64,000 nt of DNA from Mycolicibacterium malmesburyense (GCF_001050015.1 NZ_CVTB01000210.1:1-64000); one strand, 5' to 3'. Counted from the stretch's first letter, positions 44,993 to 54,389 are shown. A program made the numbers and translations. Notes: generated by a model from the sequence alone, not told the origin.

Positions 44993-45957
44993 CGGGCCTA
45001 CTGACTCACCCGATAGCGCGCTTCCTGGCGCGTCGGCTGGCGTATTCGGCGGTGGTGCTGCTCGGGGTGCTGGTCGTGAGTTTCGCGCTGGTGCATCTGG
45101 TTCCCGGTGATCCGGTGCGCATCGCGCTCGGCACGCGCTACACCCCGGAGGCATACGAGGCGTTGCGGTCGGCGAGCGGCCTCGACAAGCCGATCGTCGG
45201 GCAGTTCTTGTCCTATATCGCGAACGCCCTGACCGGCGATCTGGGGGTGAGCTTCCGTAACGGCGACCCGGTGACGCAGATCCTGCTCGAAAGGTTGCCG
45301 GCCACAGTGTCGTTGGCGGCGGTGGGGATCGTGATCGCGCTGCTGATCGCCATTCCGGCAGGCATCTGGTCGGCGCTGCACGAGGGCAGGATCAGTGACG
45401 CGATCGTGCGGGTCGGCAGCCAGTTCGGGGTGTCGATCCCGGACTTCTGGATGGGCATCCTGCTGATCGCGTTGTTCGCCTCGACGCTGCACTGGCTGCC
45501 CACCTCGGGCTATCGCCCGCTGTTCGACGATCCGGGCGGCTGGTTACGCCATCTGGTGCTGCCGGCGTTGACCGTCGGGTTGGTGGCCGGGGCGATCATG
45601 ACGCGCTACGTCCGTTCGGCGGTGCTCGAGGTCGCCGCCATGGGCTATGTGCGCACCGCACGGTCGAAAGGGCTTGCGCCCCGGGTGGTCACGCTGCGCC
45701 ACACCGTCCGCAACGCGTTGATCCCGGTGCTGACCATCACCGGTATCCAGCTGGCCACGATCATGTCGGGGGTGATCGTCGTCGAGGTGGTGTTCGCCTG
45801 GCCGGGTCTGGGCCGGCTGGTCTACAACGCGGTGGCCGGGCGCGACTACGCCGTCATCCAGGGCGCCGTGCTGTTGATCGCGGCGCTGTTTCTGTTGATC
45901 AACCTGATCGTGGACGCACTCTACGCCGTCGTCGACCCGAGGATCCGGCTGTCGTGA
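44989..45957 (+). CDS. ABC transporter permease, DppB/OppB type
   Basis: A 322-residue inner-membrane permease with six helices. N-terminal VVLLGVLVVSFALVHLVPGDP is the OppB/DppB hallmark. The EAA loop is AAMGYVRTARSKGLAPRVVTLRHTVRN, contacting the ATPase. Start ATG 44989 overlaps the binding-protein stop; its own TGA overlaps the next GTG. Pairs with the 45954-46820 product. Confidence 0.93.
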   Translation: MTGLLTHPIARFLARRLAYSAVVLLGVLVVSFALVHLVPGDPVRIALGTRYTPEAYEALRSASGLDKPIVGQFLSYIANALTGDLGVSFRNGDPVTQILLERLPATVSLAAVGIVIALLIAIPAGIWSALHEGRISDAIVRVGSQFGVSIPDFWMGILLIALFASTLHWLPTSGYRPLFDDPGGWLRHLVLPALTVGLVAGAIMTRYVRSAVLEVAAMGYVRTARSKGLAPRVVTLRHTVRNALIPVLTITGIQLATIMSGVIVVEVVFAWPGLGRLVYNAVAGRDYAVIQGAVLLIAALFLLINLIVDALYAVVDPRIRLS

Positions 45958-46820
45958 CCGCGCCCACCCGAGTGTCGTCGCTGCGGTTGCTGATGGGCAA
46001 TCCGGTCACCGTGGTGAGCGCGGGGCTGTTGGTGCTGATCGCGTTCGTCGCCGTGACCGCGAATTGGATCGCGCCGTACGAGATCAACGACGTCGACGTG
46101 CCGAATGCGCTGCGACCGCCCAGCGGGTCGCACTGGTTCGGCACCGACGAGTTGGGCCGCGACGTGTTCTCCCGGGTGCTGGTGGCGACGCAGGCGTCGA
46201 TGCGTGTGGCGGTGGTGAGCGTGGCGTTCGCGGTGGTGGTCGGTGTGACGGTCGGAGTGGTGTCGGGGTATCGCGGCGGCTGGCTCGACACCGTCTTCAT
46301 GCGCGTCGTGGACGTGATGTTCGCCTTTCCGGTGCTACTGCTGGCGTTGGCCGTCGTGGCGATCCTGGGGCCCGGTGTGACGACGACGATCCTGGCGATC
46401 GGCATCGTGTACACGCCGATCTTCGCGAGGGTGGCGCGGGCCAGCACCATGAGCGTGCGCGTCGAACCGTTCGTGTCGGTGTCGCGCAGCATGGGCACCG
46501 GGCACCTCTACATCCTCGGCCGGCACATCCTGCCGAACATCGCCGGACCGCTGGTGGTGCAGACGTCGCTGTCGTTGGCGTTCGCGATCCTGTCCGAGGC
46601 CGCATTGTCGTTCCTGGGGTTGGGGATCCAGCCGCCGCAGCCGTCGTTGGGCCGGATGATCTTCGACTCGCAGGGGTTCGTGACGATGGCGTGGTGGATG
46701 GCGGTGTTCCCGGGCGCGGCCATCTTCGTCGCGGTGCTGGCGTTCAACCTGCTGGGCGACGGTCTGCGCGACGTCCTGGATCCGCGGCAGCGCACGATGA
46801 TCGAGGCCAGGAAGAAATGA
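45954..46820 (+). CDS. ABC transporter permease, DppC/OppC type
   Basis: A 288-residue permease. N-terminal helix VTVVSAGLLVLIAFVAVTANW, then HWFGTDELGRDVFSRVLVATQ, the OppC/DppC signature before the permease core. The EAA loop is SRSMGTGHLYILGRHILPN. GTG start at 45954 overlaps the preceding stop by 4 nt, and the stop overlaps the ATPase ATG. Confidence 0.93.
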   Translation: MTAPTRVSSLRLLMGNPVTVVSAGLLVLIAFVAVTANWIAPYEINDVDVPNALRPPSGSHWFGTDELGRDVFSRVLVATQASMRVAVVSVAFAVVVGVTVGVVSGYRGGWLDTVFMRVVDVMFAFPVLLLALAVVAILGPGVTTTILAIGIVYTPIFARVARASTMSVRVEPFVSVSRSMGTGHLYILGRHILPNIAGPLVVQTSLSLAFAILSEAALSFLGLGIQPPQPSLGRMIFDSQGFVTMAWWMAVFPGAAIFVAVLAFNLLGDGLRDVLDPRQRTMIEARKK

Positions 46821-48430
46821 CCGATCCTGTGCTGAGCGTTCGGGACCTGCGCGTGGGCATCGGCCGCCGCGAGATCGTGCACGGCGTCTCGTTCGACGTG
46901 CACCGCGGCCAGACGCTCGGCATCGTCGGCGAATCGGGTTCGGGTAAGTCGATGACCGTGCTGGCCGCGACGGGCCTGCTCGACGCGCCCGGCGCTGTCG
47001 TCTCCGGAACCAGCACGCTGACAACCGAATCCGGGACGACGCAGCTCATCGGCGCGTCGAACCGGGTGCTGCGCAGCGTGCACGGCGGTCAGATCGGGTT
47101 CGTGTTCCAGGATCCGGGCACCTCGCTGAATCCGCTGTTGACGCTGGAGCGCCAGATCACCGAATCACTCGAGGCGCACCGCCGCATGACGCGGCGGCAG
47201 GCGGGTGCCAGGGCGCTCGAACTGTTGGAGGCGGTGGGGCTGCCGGATCCGGCGACGCGGTTGCGCGCGTATCCGCATCAGCTCTCGGGCGGGCAGAAGC
47301 AGCGCGTGATGATCGCGATCGCGATGGCGTGCGATCCGGCCCTGCTGATCGCCGACGAACCGACGACCGCCCTCGACGTGACAACCCAGGCCCAGATCGT
47401 CGACCTGGTCGCCGATCTGCAGCGCGATTTCGGCACCGCGGTGGTGTGGATCAGCCACGACCTGGGTGTGATCGGTCAGGTGGCCGAGGACGTGACGGTG
47501 CTGCGCGGCGGCGATGCCGTCGAACAAGCCTCCATCACCGACGTTTTCGACCGGCCCCGCCACGAGTACACCCGGGAACTGCTCGCCGCGCGACCGCTCG
47601 TCGGGCGCCCGGGTCCGCCTCCGGTGCCCGACGCGCCGGTGCTGCTGGACGTCGACGGTCTCGACGTGCGGTTCGACGTCAGCACCCCGGTCGGGAAATC
47701 GACCGTGCACGCGGTCAAGGATCTGTCGTTCCAGATCCGGCGGGGCACCACGCTGGGGCTCGTCGGCGAGTCGGGCTCGGGCAAGTCGACCGTCGCGTCC
47801 GCGCTCACCGGCCTGGTGCAGCCCGACGCCGGCACGGCGACACTCGGCGATTCCGAGGTGTTCGGGGTCCGCGGGTCGGCGGAGAAGGCGCTGCGCAGGC
47901 GGATCGGGCTGGTGTTCCAGGATCCGTTCTCGTCGGTGAACCCGCGTGCCCGCGTCGGCGCGGCGATCGGCGAACCGCTGATCGTGCACCGGCTCGCCAA
48001 GGGTCGTCACGCCCGTGCGGCCAGGGTGGCCGAACTGCTCGAACTGGTCGGCCTGCCAACGTCGTTCGCGTCGCGTTATCCGCACGAGCTGTCCGGCGGG
48101 GAACGCCAGCGGGTCAGCATCGCTCGCGCGCTGGCCGGTGAGCCCGAACTGCTGATCCTCGACGAAGCGACTGCGGCGCTGGACGTTTCGGTGCAGGCCA
48201 AGGTGCTCGACCTGCTCGCAGGGCTACAACGCGACCTGGGTTTGACCTACCTGTTCATCGCGCACGACCTCGCGATCGTGCAACAGGTCAGCCACGACGT
48301 GCTGGTGATGCGCGACGGCACGGCGGTCGAGTACCGGCCCGCGGACGAACTGTTCGCCTCGCCGAACGACGACTACACCCGCGCGCTGCTGGCGGCCGTA
48401 CCTCCGGAGCGTCCCCGCGTCTCGGCCTGA
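46817..48430 (+). CDS. ABC transporter ATPase, DppD-DppF fusion
   Basis: A 537-residue protein containing two complete nucleotide-binding domains. Domain 1: Walker A VGESGSGKSMTV, signature LSGGQKQRVMI, Walker B LLIADEPTTALDV. Domain 2: Walker A VGESGSGKSTVA, signature LSGGERQRVSI, Walker B LLILDEATAALDV. Each ends with a conserved His-loop (WISHDLGV, FIAHDLAI). The fused DppD+DppF arrangement replaces two separate genes of enterobacterial importers. Start ATG 46817, in 4-nt overlap. Last gene of the importer operon. Confidence 0.94.
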   Translation: MTDPVLSVRDLRVGIGRREIVHGVSFDVHRGQTLGIVGESGSGKSMTVLAATGLLDAPGAVVSGTSTLTTESGTTQLIGASNRVLRSVHGGQIGFVFQDPGTSLNPLLTLERQITESLEAHRRMTRRQAGARALELLEAVGLPDPATRLRAYPHQLSGGQKQRVMIAIAMACDPALLIADEPTTALDVTTQAQIVDLVADLQRDFGTAVVWISHDLGVIGQVAEDVTVLRGGDAVEQASITDVFDRPRHEYTRELLAARPLVGRPGPPPVPDAPVLLDVDGLDVRFDVSTPVGKSTVHAVKDLSFQIRRGTTLGLVGESGSGKSTVASALTGLVQPDAGTATLGDSEVFGVRGSAEKALRRRIGLVFQDPFSSVNPRARVGAAIGEPLIVHRLAKGRHARAARVAELLELVGLPTSFASRYPHELSGGERQRVSIARALAGEPELLILDEATAALDVSVQAKVLDLLAGLQRDLGLTYLFIAHDLAIVQQVSHDVLVMRDGTAVEYRPADELFASPNDDYTRALLAAVPPERPRVSA

Positions 48431-48448
48431 GGTCCGCATGAGAGGGTC

Positions 48449-49195
48449 ATGATCATGACTCAACTCGACGGCAAGGTCGCATTGGTGACGGGCGCGTCGG
48501 CGGGACTGGGCGCCGCGGTCGCGCAGTTGTTCGCCGAACGGGGTGCGATGGCTTTCGGCGTCGCGCGCGACGCCGAGCGGATGGCGTCGGTGTTCGAGAC
48601 GGTGCCCGGCGGCCGGTTCGCGTCGGTGGACGTGACGTCGTCCGCGGCGTGCCGCGAGGCCGTCGCCCGGTGCGTCGACGAGTTCGGCCGCCTCGACGTC
48701 CTGGTGAATGTCGCCGGCTTCCACCAGATGCGGCACACCACCGAGGTCACCGACGACGACTGGGAACGCGACCTCGCCGTGAACCTGCACGGGCCGTTCT
48801 ACCTCTGCCGGGCCGCGCTGCCGCATCTCCTCGAGAGCGGGGGCAACATCGTCAACGTCTCGTCGATCGCGGGTGTCGAGGGCGAGGTGTACTCGGCCGG
48901 ATACTGCGCGGCCAAGCACGGACTCGTCGGGCTGACCCGGGCGCTGGCCGTCGAGTACACCAAGGAGAAGGTCCGGGTGAACGCGGTCTGCCCCGGCGGC
49001 ATGCCGACCGCGCAGACCACCGAGTTCTCGGCGCCGGAGAACGCCGACTGGGACCTCATCATGCGCATCGCCTCACCGCGCGGCTTCATGGACACCGTCG
49101 ACGTGGCCAAGACCATCGCATTTCTCGCCAGCGACGACGCCGCGGCGATCCATGGTGCGGTGTACCGCGTCGACAACGGCAAGGGCGCCGGCTAG
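48449..49195 (+). CDS. short-chain dehydrogenase/reductase (SDR)
   Basis: A 248-residue classical SDR. Cofactor motif TGASAGLG (residues 14-21), NVAGFHQM (NNAG-like), catalytic Ser in VNVSSIAG and YxxxK in YSAGYCAAKHG. NAD is favoured over NADP by the weak basic residues after the glycine motif. Substrate unknown. ATG 48449 follows GAGAGGG; ATG 48455 (MTQLDGK) is an alternative. It ends at the second copy of the palindromic repeat. Confidence 0.88.
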   Translation: MIMTQLDGKVALVTGASAGLGAAVAQLFAERGAMAFGVARDAERMASVFETVPGGRFASVDVTSSAACREAVARCVDEFGRLDVLVNVAGFHQMRHTTEVTDDDWERDLAVNLHGPFYLCRAALPHLLESGGNIVNVSSIAGVEGEVYSAGYCAAKHGLVGLTRALAVEYTKEKVRVNAVCPGGMPTAQTTEFSAPENADWDLIMRIASPRGFMDTVDVAKTIAFLASDDAAAIHGAVYRVDNGKGAG

Positions 49196-49198
49196 AGG

Positions 49199-49248
49199 CG
49201 ATTTGGGTGCGCTACCAGTCGGTGCGCGATTGGTAGTGCACCGAAATC
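49199..49248. repeat. imperfect palindrome, copy 2 of the dispersed intergenic repeat; likely terminator
   Basis: Arms at 49199-49221 and 49227-49249 pair at about 19 of 23 positions around a GTGCG loop, with outer ends GATTT-GGTGC / GCACCGAAATC. The right arm matches the right arm of the element at 24076-24124 (shared core GATTTC-GTGC-CTAC on the minus strand). It again fills the gap between convergent genes: SDR and the PhoD-like gene. Confidence 0.7.
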
Positions 49249-49253
49249 ACCGC

Positions 49254-50918
49254 TCAGAGCAGCTTGTGTTCGATCACCGTCGTCAAGTGCGGCTTGCGCC
49301 AGCCGCCGGTGACCTTCTCGATCCGCACGCCCATCTCGCCGCCCGCGATCTCCAGCGTGCCGACCTGATTGCGGAAGTGCGGTTCCGAGACGGGTCGCCA
49401 CCGGAGCCGCGGCTTGGGCACCTTCGTGGTTTTCACCAGCGCCTTGCCGACGGCCTCGACGAACCCGGTGTGGCCCAGCCGCAGGATGACTCGTTCGACG
49501 GCGGACGGCTCCTTGCGCAGGCCCGAACAGACGACCTGCCACACCTTGGTGCCCAGTTTGGTCGCCTCGTCGGGCGTCTCGACCTCCGACACCCAGCAGT
49601 GGTGCACGTCGCCGCCGAACAACACCATCGAGTCGGGCGCCGGTCCTCGCCGTCCGCTCGCCACGTCGATCACGAGATCCTCGAAGCGCCGGAAGCTTTC
49701 CTGGAAGCACGCCCAGTGGTCGAGGTTGGCGGTGATGCGGACCTTCTCCCCCAGCCCGGTGAACCACCGTCCCCACGCGCCGTCGCCGACGGCCTCCGTC
49801 CACGCCTCGATGTGGTGCATCCCGTACGGCAACAGGATCGGCAGCGAGCTGGCGAACAGCAGGTGCCGATAGTTCCCGTCGGCGTTGGCGGTGATCCAGT
49901 CCCATTCCTCGTCGGTGGTGATGCGGCGCCGACCCGGCGCGAGCTGACGACCGGTGCGGGCGTCGACAACGATCAGGCGGGCCGAACCGAGATCGCGGCA
50001 CATGCTGAAATGCGATGCGCCGTCGTCCTTCTCGGCCATTTGGGCCAGCTCGCGGATCGGTTCGGCGCCCTGCCGGGTCTTCGTGATGCGCTGGAACGTC
50101 TGGTCCTTGGCCAGCTCGTCGGGGGACATGTTGCCGAGGTGCTGGTAGATCCAGTAGGACATCAGCCCGCCGATGATTCGCGTCTGGTACCAGTCGGTCT
50201 TGCGCTTCTCGTCCAACCAGGCCTGCGAGGTGTTCCACTTGTCGTTGATCTCGTGGTCGTCGAACATCATCGACGTCGGAACGGTAGAAAGCATCCACCG
50301 CACGACCGGATCGCACCAGGCGTCCCAGTAGCCGATGCAGTACTCCTCGAAGTCCTCGAGCACCTCGACCGGTCCGTTGGCGTGCACCTCGCGGTCGGCG
50401 ACGAGATCCTTGATGGTGTCGTTGACCTGATCGGCGTAGAGCTGATCGCCCATCATCAGCATGGCGTCGGGCCACAGCGCCGACGGCTGGCGCAGCATCC
50501 GCATCCCGTAGGTGCGCAGCACGTCGATGCCCTTACCCTTCGGGTGCCACCAGTGCTGGTTGGTGTAGGGCGGATGGTGCGGCGCCGATGCCCGGCAAGA
50601 CCCGAACAGCAGGCGCAGCGAGCCGTCGCGCGGCATCAACCGGATCCTCGGCGCAGGATACTCGTAGTCCCTTGGCGGCCAAGCTTTTTCCCCGTCGAGG
50701 TGCACCTGGTAAGGGTGCTCACGGTCGGGATCGAGATCGGTCACGCAGACGATCGCGAAGTGGTGGCCTTCGACCTCGAAGGTGTCCGCGCGGTGGCCGA
50801 GGATCTCGACCCCGCACGGCTTGTCCGTCTCGACCCAGATCGTCGCGTCGGTCATCCCGACGTGGCGGAGCAGCGGACCCACGCGAACCTCGGGCATCGC
50901 CCCATCATGCACCTTCAT
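49254..50918 (-). CDS. PhoD-like alkaline phosphatase/phosphodiesterase
   Basis: A 554-residue metallophosphatase of the PhoD family. Features: N-terminal Ig-like VGPLLRHVGMTDATIWVETD, LRLLFGSCRAS, DAMLMMGDQLYADQVN (metal Asp), STVPTSMMFDDHEINDKWN and MVLFGGDVHHCWVSEVE (metal His). No Tat or Sec signal is seen at ATG 50918 (MKVHDGAMPE) or at ATG 50897 (MPEVRVGPLL). It is therefore probably cytosolic, unlike Bacillus PhoD; closer to mycobacterial PhoD-like proteins of unknown substrate. The start between these two ATGs is unresolved. Confidence 0.85.
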   Translation of the reverse strand: MKVHDGAMPEVRVGPLLRHVGMTDATIWVETDKPCGVEILGHRADTFEVEGHHFAIVCVTDLDPDREHPYQVHLDGEKAWPPRDYEYPAPRIRLMPRDGSLRLLFGSCRASAPHHPPYTNQHWWHPKGKGIDVLRTYGMRMLRQPSALWPDAMLMMGDQLYADQVNDTIKDLVADREVHANGPVEVLEDFEEYCIGYWDAWCDPVVRWMLSTVPTSMMFDDHEINDKWNTSQAWLDEKRKTDWYQTRIIGGLMSYWIYQHLGNMSPDELAKDQTFQRITKTRQGAEPIRELAQMAEKDDGASHFSMCRDLGSARLIVVDARTGRQLAPGRRRITTDEEWDWITANADGNYRHLLFASSLPILLPYGMHHIEAWTEAVGDGAWGRWFTGLGEKVRITANLDHWACFQESFRRFEDLVIDVASGRRGPAPDSMVLFGGDVHHCWVSEVETPDEATKLGTKVWQVVCSGLRKEPSAVERVILRLGHTGFVEAVGKALVKTTKVPKPRLRWRPVSEPHFRNQVGTLEIAGGEMGVRIEKVTGGWRKPHLTTVIEHKLL

Positions 50919-50968
50919 CGAGGGCGGTGTGACGGGGGTGACGCCTTTCCGGTTGCGCCGGCGACCAC

Positions 50969-52663
50969 TCAGTGTTCGGGCCGCCGACGTCCGAGGAAGA
51001 ACGCCAGGCCGATGGCACCGAACCCGAGGGTGCCGATCACGCCGGCCGAGACCATCAGGAAGATGTCCCGTCCGGTGAGACCACCGGTCGACGCCTCGTC
51101 CGCGGCCAGCCGCAGCCGGTAGTCGCCGGGCAGCGGGCCCTCGGCCGGTTCGCTCAGACCCGGGAACTGCTGGGTCTTGCGGACCTCGAATTGGCGTTCG
51201 CCGCTTGCGTTTTGGGTCCACTCACCCCAAACCGGCGTCGCGCCGTCGAGCAGCACCTTGTGGCCGCCGTAAACGCGGTCCTCGCCGACGTCGACGATCT
51301 GGCGCACCCGGAACGGCTCGTAGCGGGCGTTGGAGTAGTTCACCAGCACCGGGACGTTGTCGTAGCGCAGCACCGGCGGCGGGGGCGGCGGCAACGGCAG
51401 GCCGGCGCCCGGGAAGTAGCCACCGCCCAGGAAGGTCCCGACCGCGATGTTGGACACCGCCTGCGCGACGTTGGCCGCCGCGACGACCGGGCTGAGCACC
51501 GCCGCGGTGAAGCTGTAGGCGGCGAATTGGGCCGCCTCGAGCACCAGCCGCGACAGCGGCGGGATGTAGGCGATGCGCGGGCGCATGTCGTAGACGTAGA
51601 CGATGCGCACCGGTGCGCGGAACGGGTTCATCAGCACCGGGCGGTAGAACTCGTCGTACTCGATCCACTCCGGACGCCATTGGCGCACATTGCTGATCAA
51701 CTCGAAGTCGCGGTCGCGCTTGGCTTCCAGCTCGACCTTGGCGCTCGCGCTGGCCTCGGCGCCGTTCAAGCCGAGCGTCATGTCGACCGACTTCTTGAAC
51801 GCGGCCACGTCCTGCTCGGGTGCCGGTGCGGGCTCGGGCTCGACGACCGGCTTCGCGTTGCGTGCGAGTTCGACGTCCTCGGCCGGGGCTTCGAGGGTCT
51901 CGGGTGCCAGCGTCTCGATTTCCTTGGAGGCGTTCTCGATCGACACGGTCGGGGTGTCGGACTCGTCACCGCTCTTCTCGGTGGAGGTGGTCCCCGCCTC
52001 GGTCTTGTCGGCCTTGTCGCTCGATGTCGGAGTCTCGGTGTCGGACGCCGGCGCGAGTGCCGCGGACGACGGGGTGGCCGGCTTGGGCGACTCGGCCGAT
52101 TCGCTGGTCTCGGGCTTGGCCGCGGGAGCGCTGGTGCTCGGCGCGGCCGACCGTGCGGCGGTCGACGGCTCCGCGATCGGGGTCGAAGGCTCGGTGGCCG
52201 GGGTCGGCGGCTCGGCCGTCACGGTCGACGGCTCGGCGGTCTGGACCGCCGTGGTCGTCTTCGGCGGGGCCACCGTCTGCGGCTCCGGCTCGGGTGCCGG
52301 CTCCGGCTCGGGCGCGGGCTTTGGCTCGGGGGCCACGGGCTCCGGTTCCTCGACGACCGGCGCCTGGGTCTGTGGAGCTTGCGGTGCCTGAGTCTGGGGA
52401 GCCTGCGTCTGCGGCGCGACCTGGGTGGCCGGACCCTGCGGCTCGCGGGCCGACGTCGGCCGCTCGGCGGGCGCCTCGGGCTCGGGGGCGCTGACCCTGG
52501 GTTGCGGCGCGACCGTCGTCACGACGTCGTCGGAATCCGGCTGCGCGACCGCGGGCGCGAGCCCGACCGTCATCGCCGTCAGCGAGATCACGGCTCCCGA
52601 CGCCAGAACGGCGACACCCTGCCTGCGGAAATGCCTGCGGAAACTCTCCAGCGGAGCACCCAT
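50969..52663 (-). CDS. large proline/threonine-rich exported membrane protein
   Basis: A 564-residue protein. Signal or anchor at residues about 15-42 (VAVLASGAVISLTAMTVGLAPAVA). Residues about 45-290 are a low-complexity PEP/TQAP/PST segment with repeats such as PQTQAPQTQAP and PEPEPAPEPEP. A folded middle domain (about 310-500) has WRPEWIEYDEFYRPVLMNPF and RIVYVYDMRPRIAYIPPL. One C-terminal helix (about 532-556, IFLMVSAGVIGTLGFGAIGL) is followed by RRRPEH. No LPXTG sorting motif. The middle domain is recognisable but without known function; the layout suggests a wall-spanning envelope protein. Start ATG 52663 with GTGGAGG upstream. Confidence 0.75.
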   Translation of the reverse strand: MGAPLESFRRHFRRQGVAVLASGAVISLTAMTVGLAPAVAQPDSDDVVTTVAPQPRVSAPEPEAPAERPTSAREPQGPATQVAPQTQAPQTQAPQAPQTQAPVVEEPEPVAPEPKPAPEPEPAPEPEPQTVAPPKTTTAVQTAEPSTVTAEPPTPATEPSTPIAEPSTAARSAAPSTSAPAAKPETSESAESPKPATPSSAALAPASDTETPTSSDKADKTEAGTTSTEKSGDESDTPTVSIENASKEIETLAPETLEAPAEDVELARNAKPVVEPEPAPAPEQDVAAFKKSVDMTLGLNGAEASASAKVELEAKRDRDFELISNVRQWRPEWIEYDEFYRPVLMNPFRAPVRIVYVYDMRPRIAYIPPLSRLVLEAAQFAAYSFTAAVLSPVVAAANVAQAVSNIAVGTFLGGGYFPGAGLPLPPPPPPVLRYDNVPVLVNYSNARYEPFRVRQIVDVGEDRVYGGHKVLLDGATPVWGEWTQNASGERQFEVRKTQQFPGLSEPAEGPLPGDYRLRLAADEASTGGLTGRDIFLMVSAGVIGTLGFGAIGLAFFLGRRRPEH

Positions 52664-52892
52664 CGTGCCTCCACTCCCTTCTCTGCCTGGTTTGGCGCAT
52701 TGGCGCCGTGCGACACGGTTCGTCGCCGAGACGGAAGCGAGCACCACCCCGAGGCGCTCCCCCGACGCTCCGGCCTCACAGAATTCATCGCCGGGCGGGG
52801 CGCGGCGTTACACCCGGACACCGGGACCGAGCGCCGCTGCAGCGAAGCCCGTCCGAACGGGCCGATGTTGCTGGAGGTACGGCAACCGCGAA

Positions 52893-53081
52893 TCAGGGCT
52901 TACGCCGGCGAAGGCCGCCCACCGCCAATGCGATCCCGACCAGCGCGATGATCGGGCCGAGGATCGACCAGGTGACCGTGTTGCTCATCGGGCTGCCGCC
53001 GACCACGCCGAAACCTTGGAGGGTGAACAGCAGGCCGAACAACGCGACGATCACTCCGAGCAGGGCGATGGCGAACCGCAT
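52893..53081 (-). CDS. small two-helix membrane protein
   Basis: A 62-residue protein with two transmembrane helices, about residues 4-24 (AIALLGVIVALFGLLFTLQG) and 36-55 (VTWSILGPIIALVGIALAVGG), joined by a short Gly/Ser turn and ending RRRKP. No family name recalled. Its start lies 28 nt after the stop of the acyl-CoA dehydrogenase gene on the same strand, so it is likely cotranscribed. GGTGAAGG precedes the ATG. The 229 nt between it and the Pro-rich gene contain only short inverted repeats. Confidence 0.7.
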   Translation of the reverse strand: MRFAIALLGVIVALFGLLFTLQGFGVVGGSPMSNTVTWSILGPIIALVGIALAVGGLRRRKP

Positions 53082-53108
53082 GCCTTCACCCTAGGCGAGG
53101 GCGGGCCG

Positions 53109-54389
53109 TCAGCGGCGCCGCGACAGATACTTCTGATACGCCTCGGCGGCGGCCGCCAGTTCGGGGCGGACGTCGAGCACGGGCTGCATCTTCTCGCGCG
53201 CCTGCTCCCGCTTGTAGGGCAGGAACTCGGTGGGAAAGTCGCCTTCGTGCGGCTGATAGCCACGCAGCACGCGGCGCGCGACGGTCGCCTTGTGCACTTC
53301 GTCGACACCGTCGGCGATGCCCATCGTCGGCGCCGCGGCGTACATCGCCTGGATCGGGGTGAGGTCGGTGGTGCCGAGCGAACCGAGGATGTGCAGCGCG
53401 TTGAACGACACCTCGCGCAGGACCCTGGCCATCGTGAACTTCACCGCGGCGATCTCGGTGCGGGCCTCCTGTGTGGAGGTGTTGTCGATCTTCCACGCGG
53501 TTTCCAGGACGAACAGGCGCAGCATCTTGATCATCGCGTAGGACTCGGCGATCTTCTCCTGCACCATCTGGTGCTCGGCGATCACCTTGCCGTGCGATTC
53601 GCGGCTCAACGCCCGCTCGCACATCATGTCGAAGGCCAGGTTGCACTGCGCGATCGTGCGCATCGCGTGATGAATCCGTCCGCCGCCGAGTCGCCTCTGC
53701 GCCAACACTCTTGCCCCGTCCTCGGGGCCGAGCAGATGGTCGAGCGGCACCCGCACGTCGCGGTAGACGATGTGGTTGTGGTTGCGCGGCTCGGGCATGA
53801 TCTCCACCCCGGGCGTCTTGCGCGGGACGACGAACATCCCGTTGGTGCACATCACGAAGATGATGTCGGCGACACGGCCGGCCGAGGTGAACCACTTCTC
53901 GCCGTTGATCACCCATTCGTCGCCGTCGCGCACGGCGTGGGTCCTGAACAGGTTGGGGTCGCTGCCGCCCTGCGGTTCGGTCATCGAGTAGGCCGAGAAC
54001 ATCTCCTGGTTGAGCAGCGGCTTGAGCCACCGCTCCTTCTGCTCCTCGGTGCCGTAGGCGGCGAGCATCTCCATGTTGCCGGTGTCGGGCGCCGACGCGC
54101 CGAACATGTGCGGGGCGCCGGCGTAGCGGCCGATGACCTCGTTGAGCAGCCCGAGCTTGAGCTGCCCGAAGCCCGGCCCACCGAGTTCCCGGTCGAGGAA
54201 GATCGCCCACAGGCCCTGGTCCTTGACCTCCTGCTGCAGTTCGCGCACGTAGGCCTTGACGGCGGGATCGGGTGAGCGCACGGCATACGGGAAGACGTGG
54301 TCGAGGGGTTCGACCTTCTCCTCGCAGAACCGTTTGACCCAGTCCAGCTTCTCTTGAAATTCCGGTTCGGTGCTGAAATCCCACGCCAT
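53109..54389 (-). CDS. acyl-CoA dehydrogenase (FadE)
   Basis: A 426-residue flavin-dependent dehydrogenase. ACAD features: YSMTEPQGGSDPNLFRTHAV (FAD/substrate), WVINGEKWFTSAGRVADII, RTIAQCNLAFDMMCERAL, and the C-terminal NALHILGSLGTTDLTPI and DEVHKATVARRVL. DGVDEVHK occupies the position of the catalytic-base region in some members. Length is typical for acyl-CoA dehydrogenases acting on long-chain or branched substrates; the substrate is not evident. Start MAWDFSTEPEFQ at 54389. Confidence 0.88.
   Translation of the reverse strand: MAWDFSTEPEFQEKLDWVKRFCEEKVEPLDHVFPYAVRSPDPAVKAYVRELQQEVKDQGLWAIFLDRELGGPGFGQLKLGLLNEVIGRYAGAPHMFGASAPDTGNMEMLAAYGTEEQKERWLKPLLNQEMFSAYSMTEPQGGSDPNLFRTHAVRDGDEWVINGEKWFTSAGRVADIIFVMCTNGMFVVPRKTPGVEIMPEPRNHNHIVYRDVRVPLDHLLGPEDGARVLAQRRLGGGRIHHAMRTIAQCNLAFDMMCERALSRESHGKVIAEHQMVQEKIAESYAMIKMLRLFVLETAWKIDNTSTQEARTEIAAVKFTMARVLREVSFNALHILGSLGTTDLTPIQAMYAAAPTMGIADGVDEVHKATVARRVLRGYQPHEGDFPTEFLPYKREQAREKMQPVLDVRPELAAAAEAYQKYLSRRR

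Noticed and set aside
52664..52892. Gap searched for a small gene or RNA
   Set aside because: Only short GC-rich dyads such as CCCGG-ACA-CCGGG; no conserved frame or structured RNA recognised.
50972..52951. 659-residue plus-strand open frame opposite the Pro-rich gene
   Set aside because: Low-complexity Gly/Arg/Leu product from reversed Pro/Glu repeats; no start context, overlaps two supported minus-strand genes.
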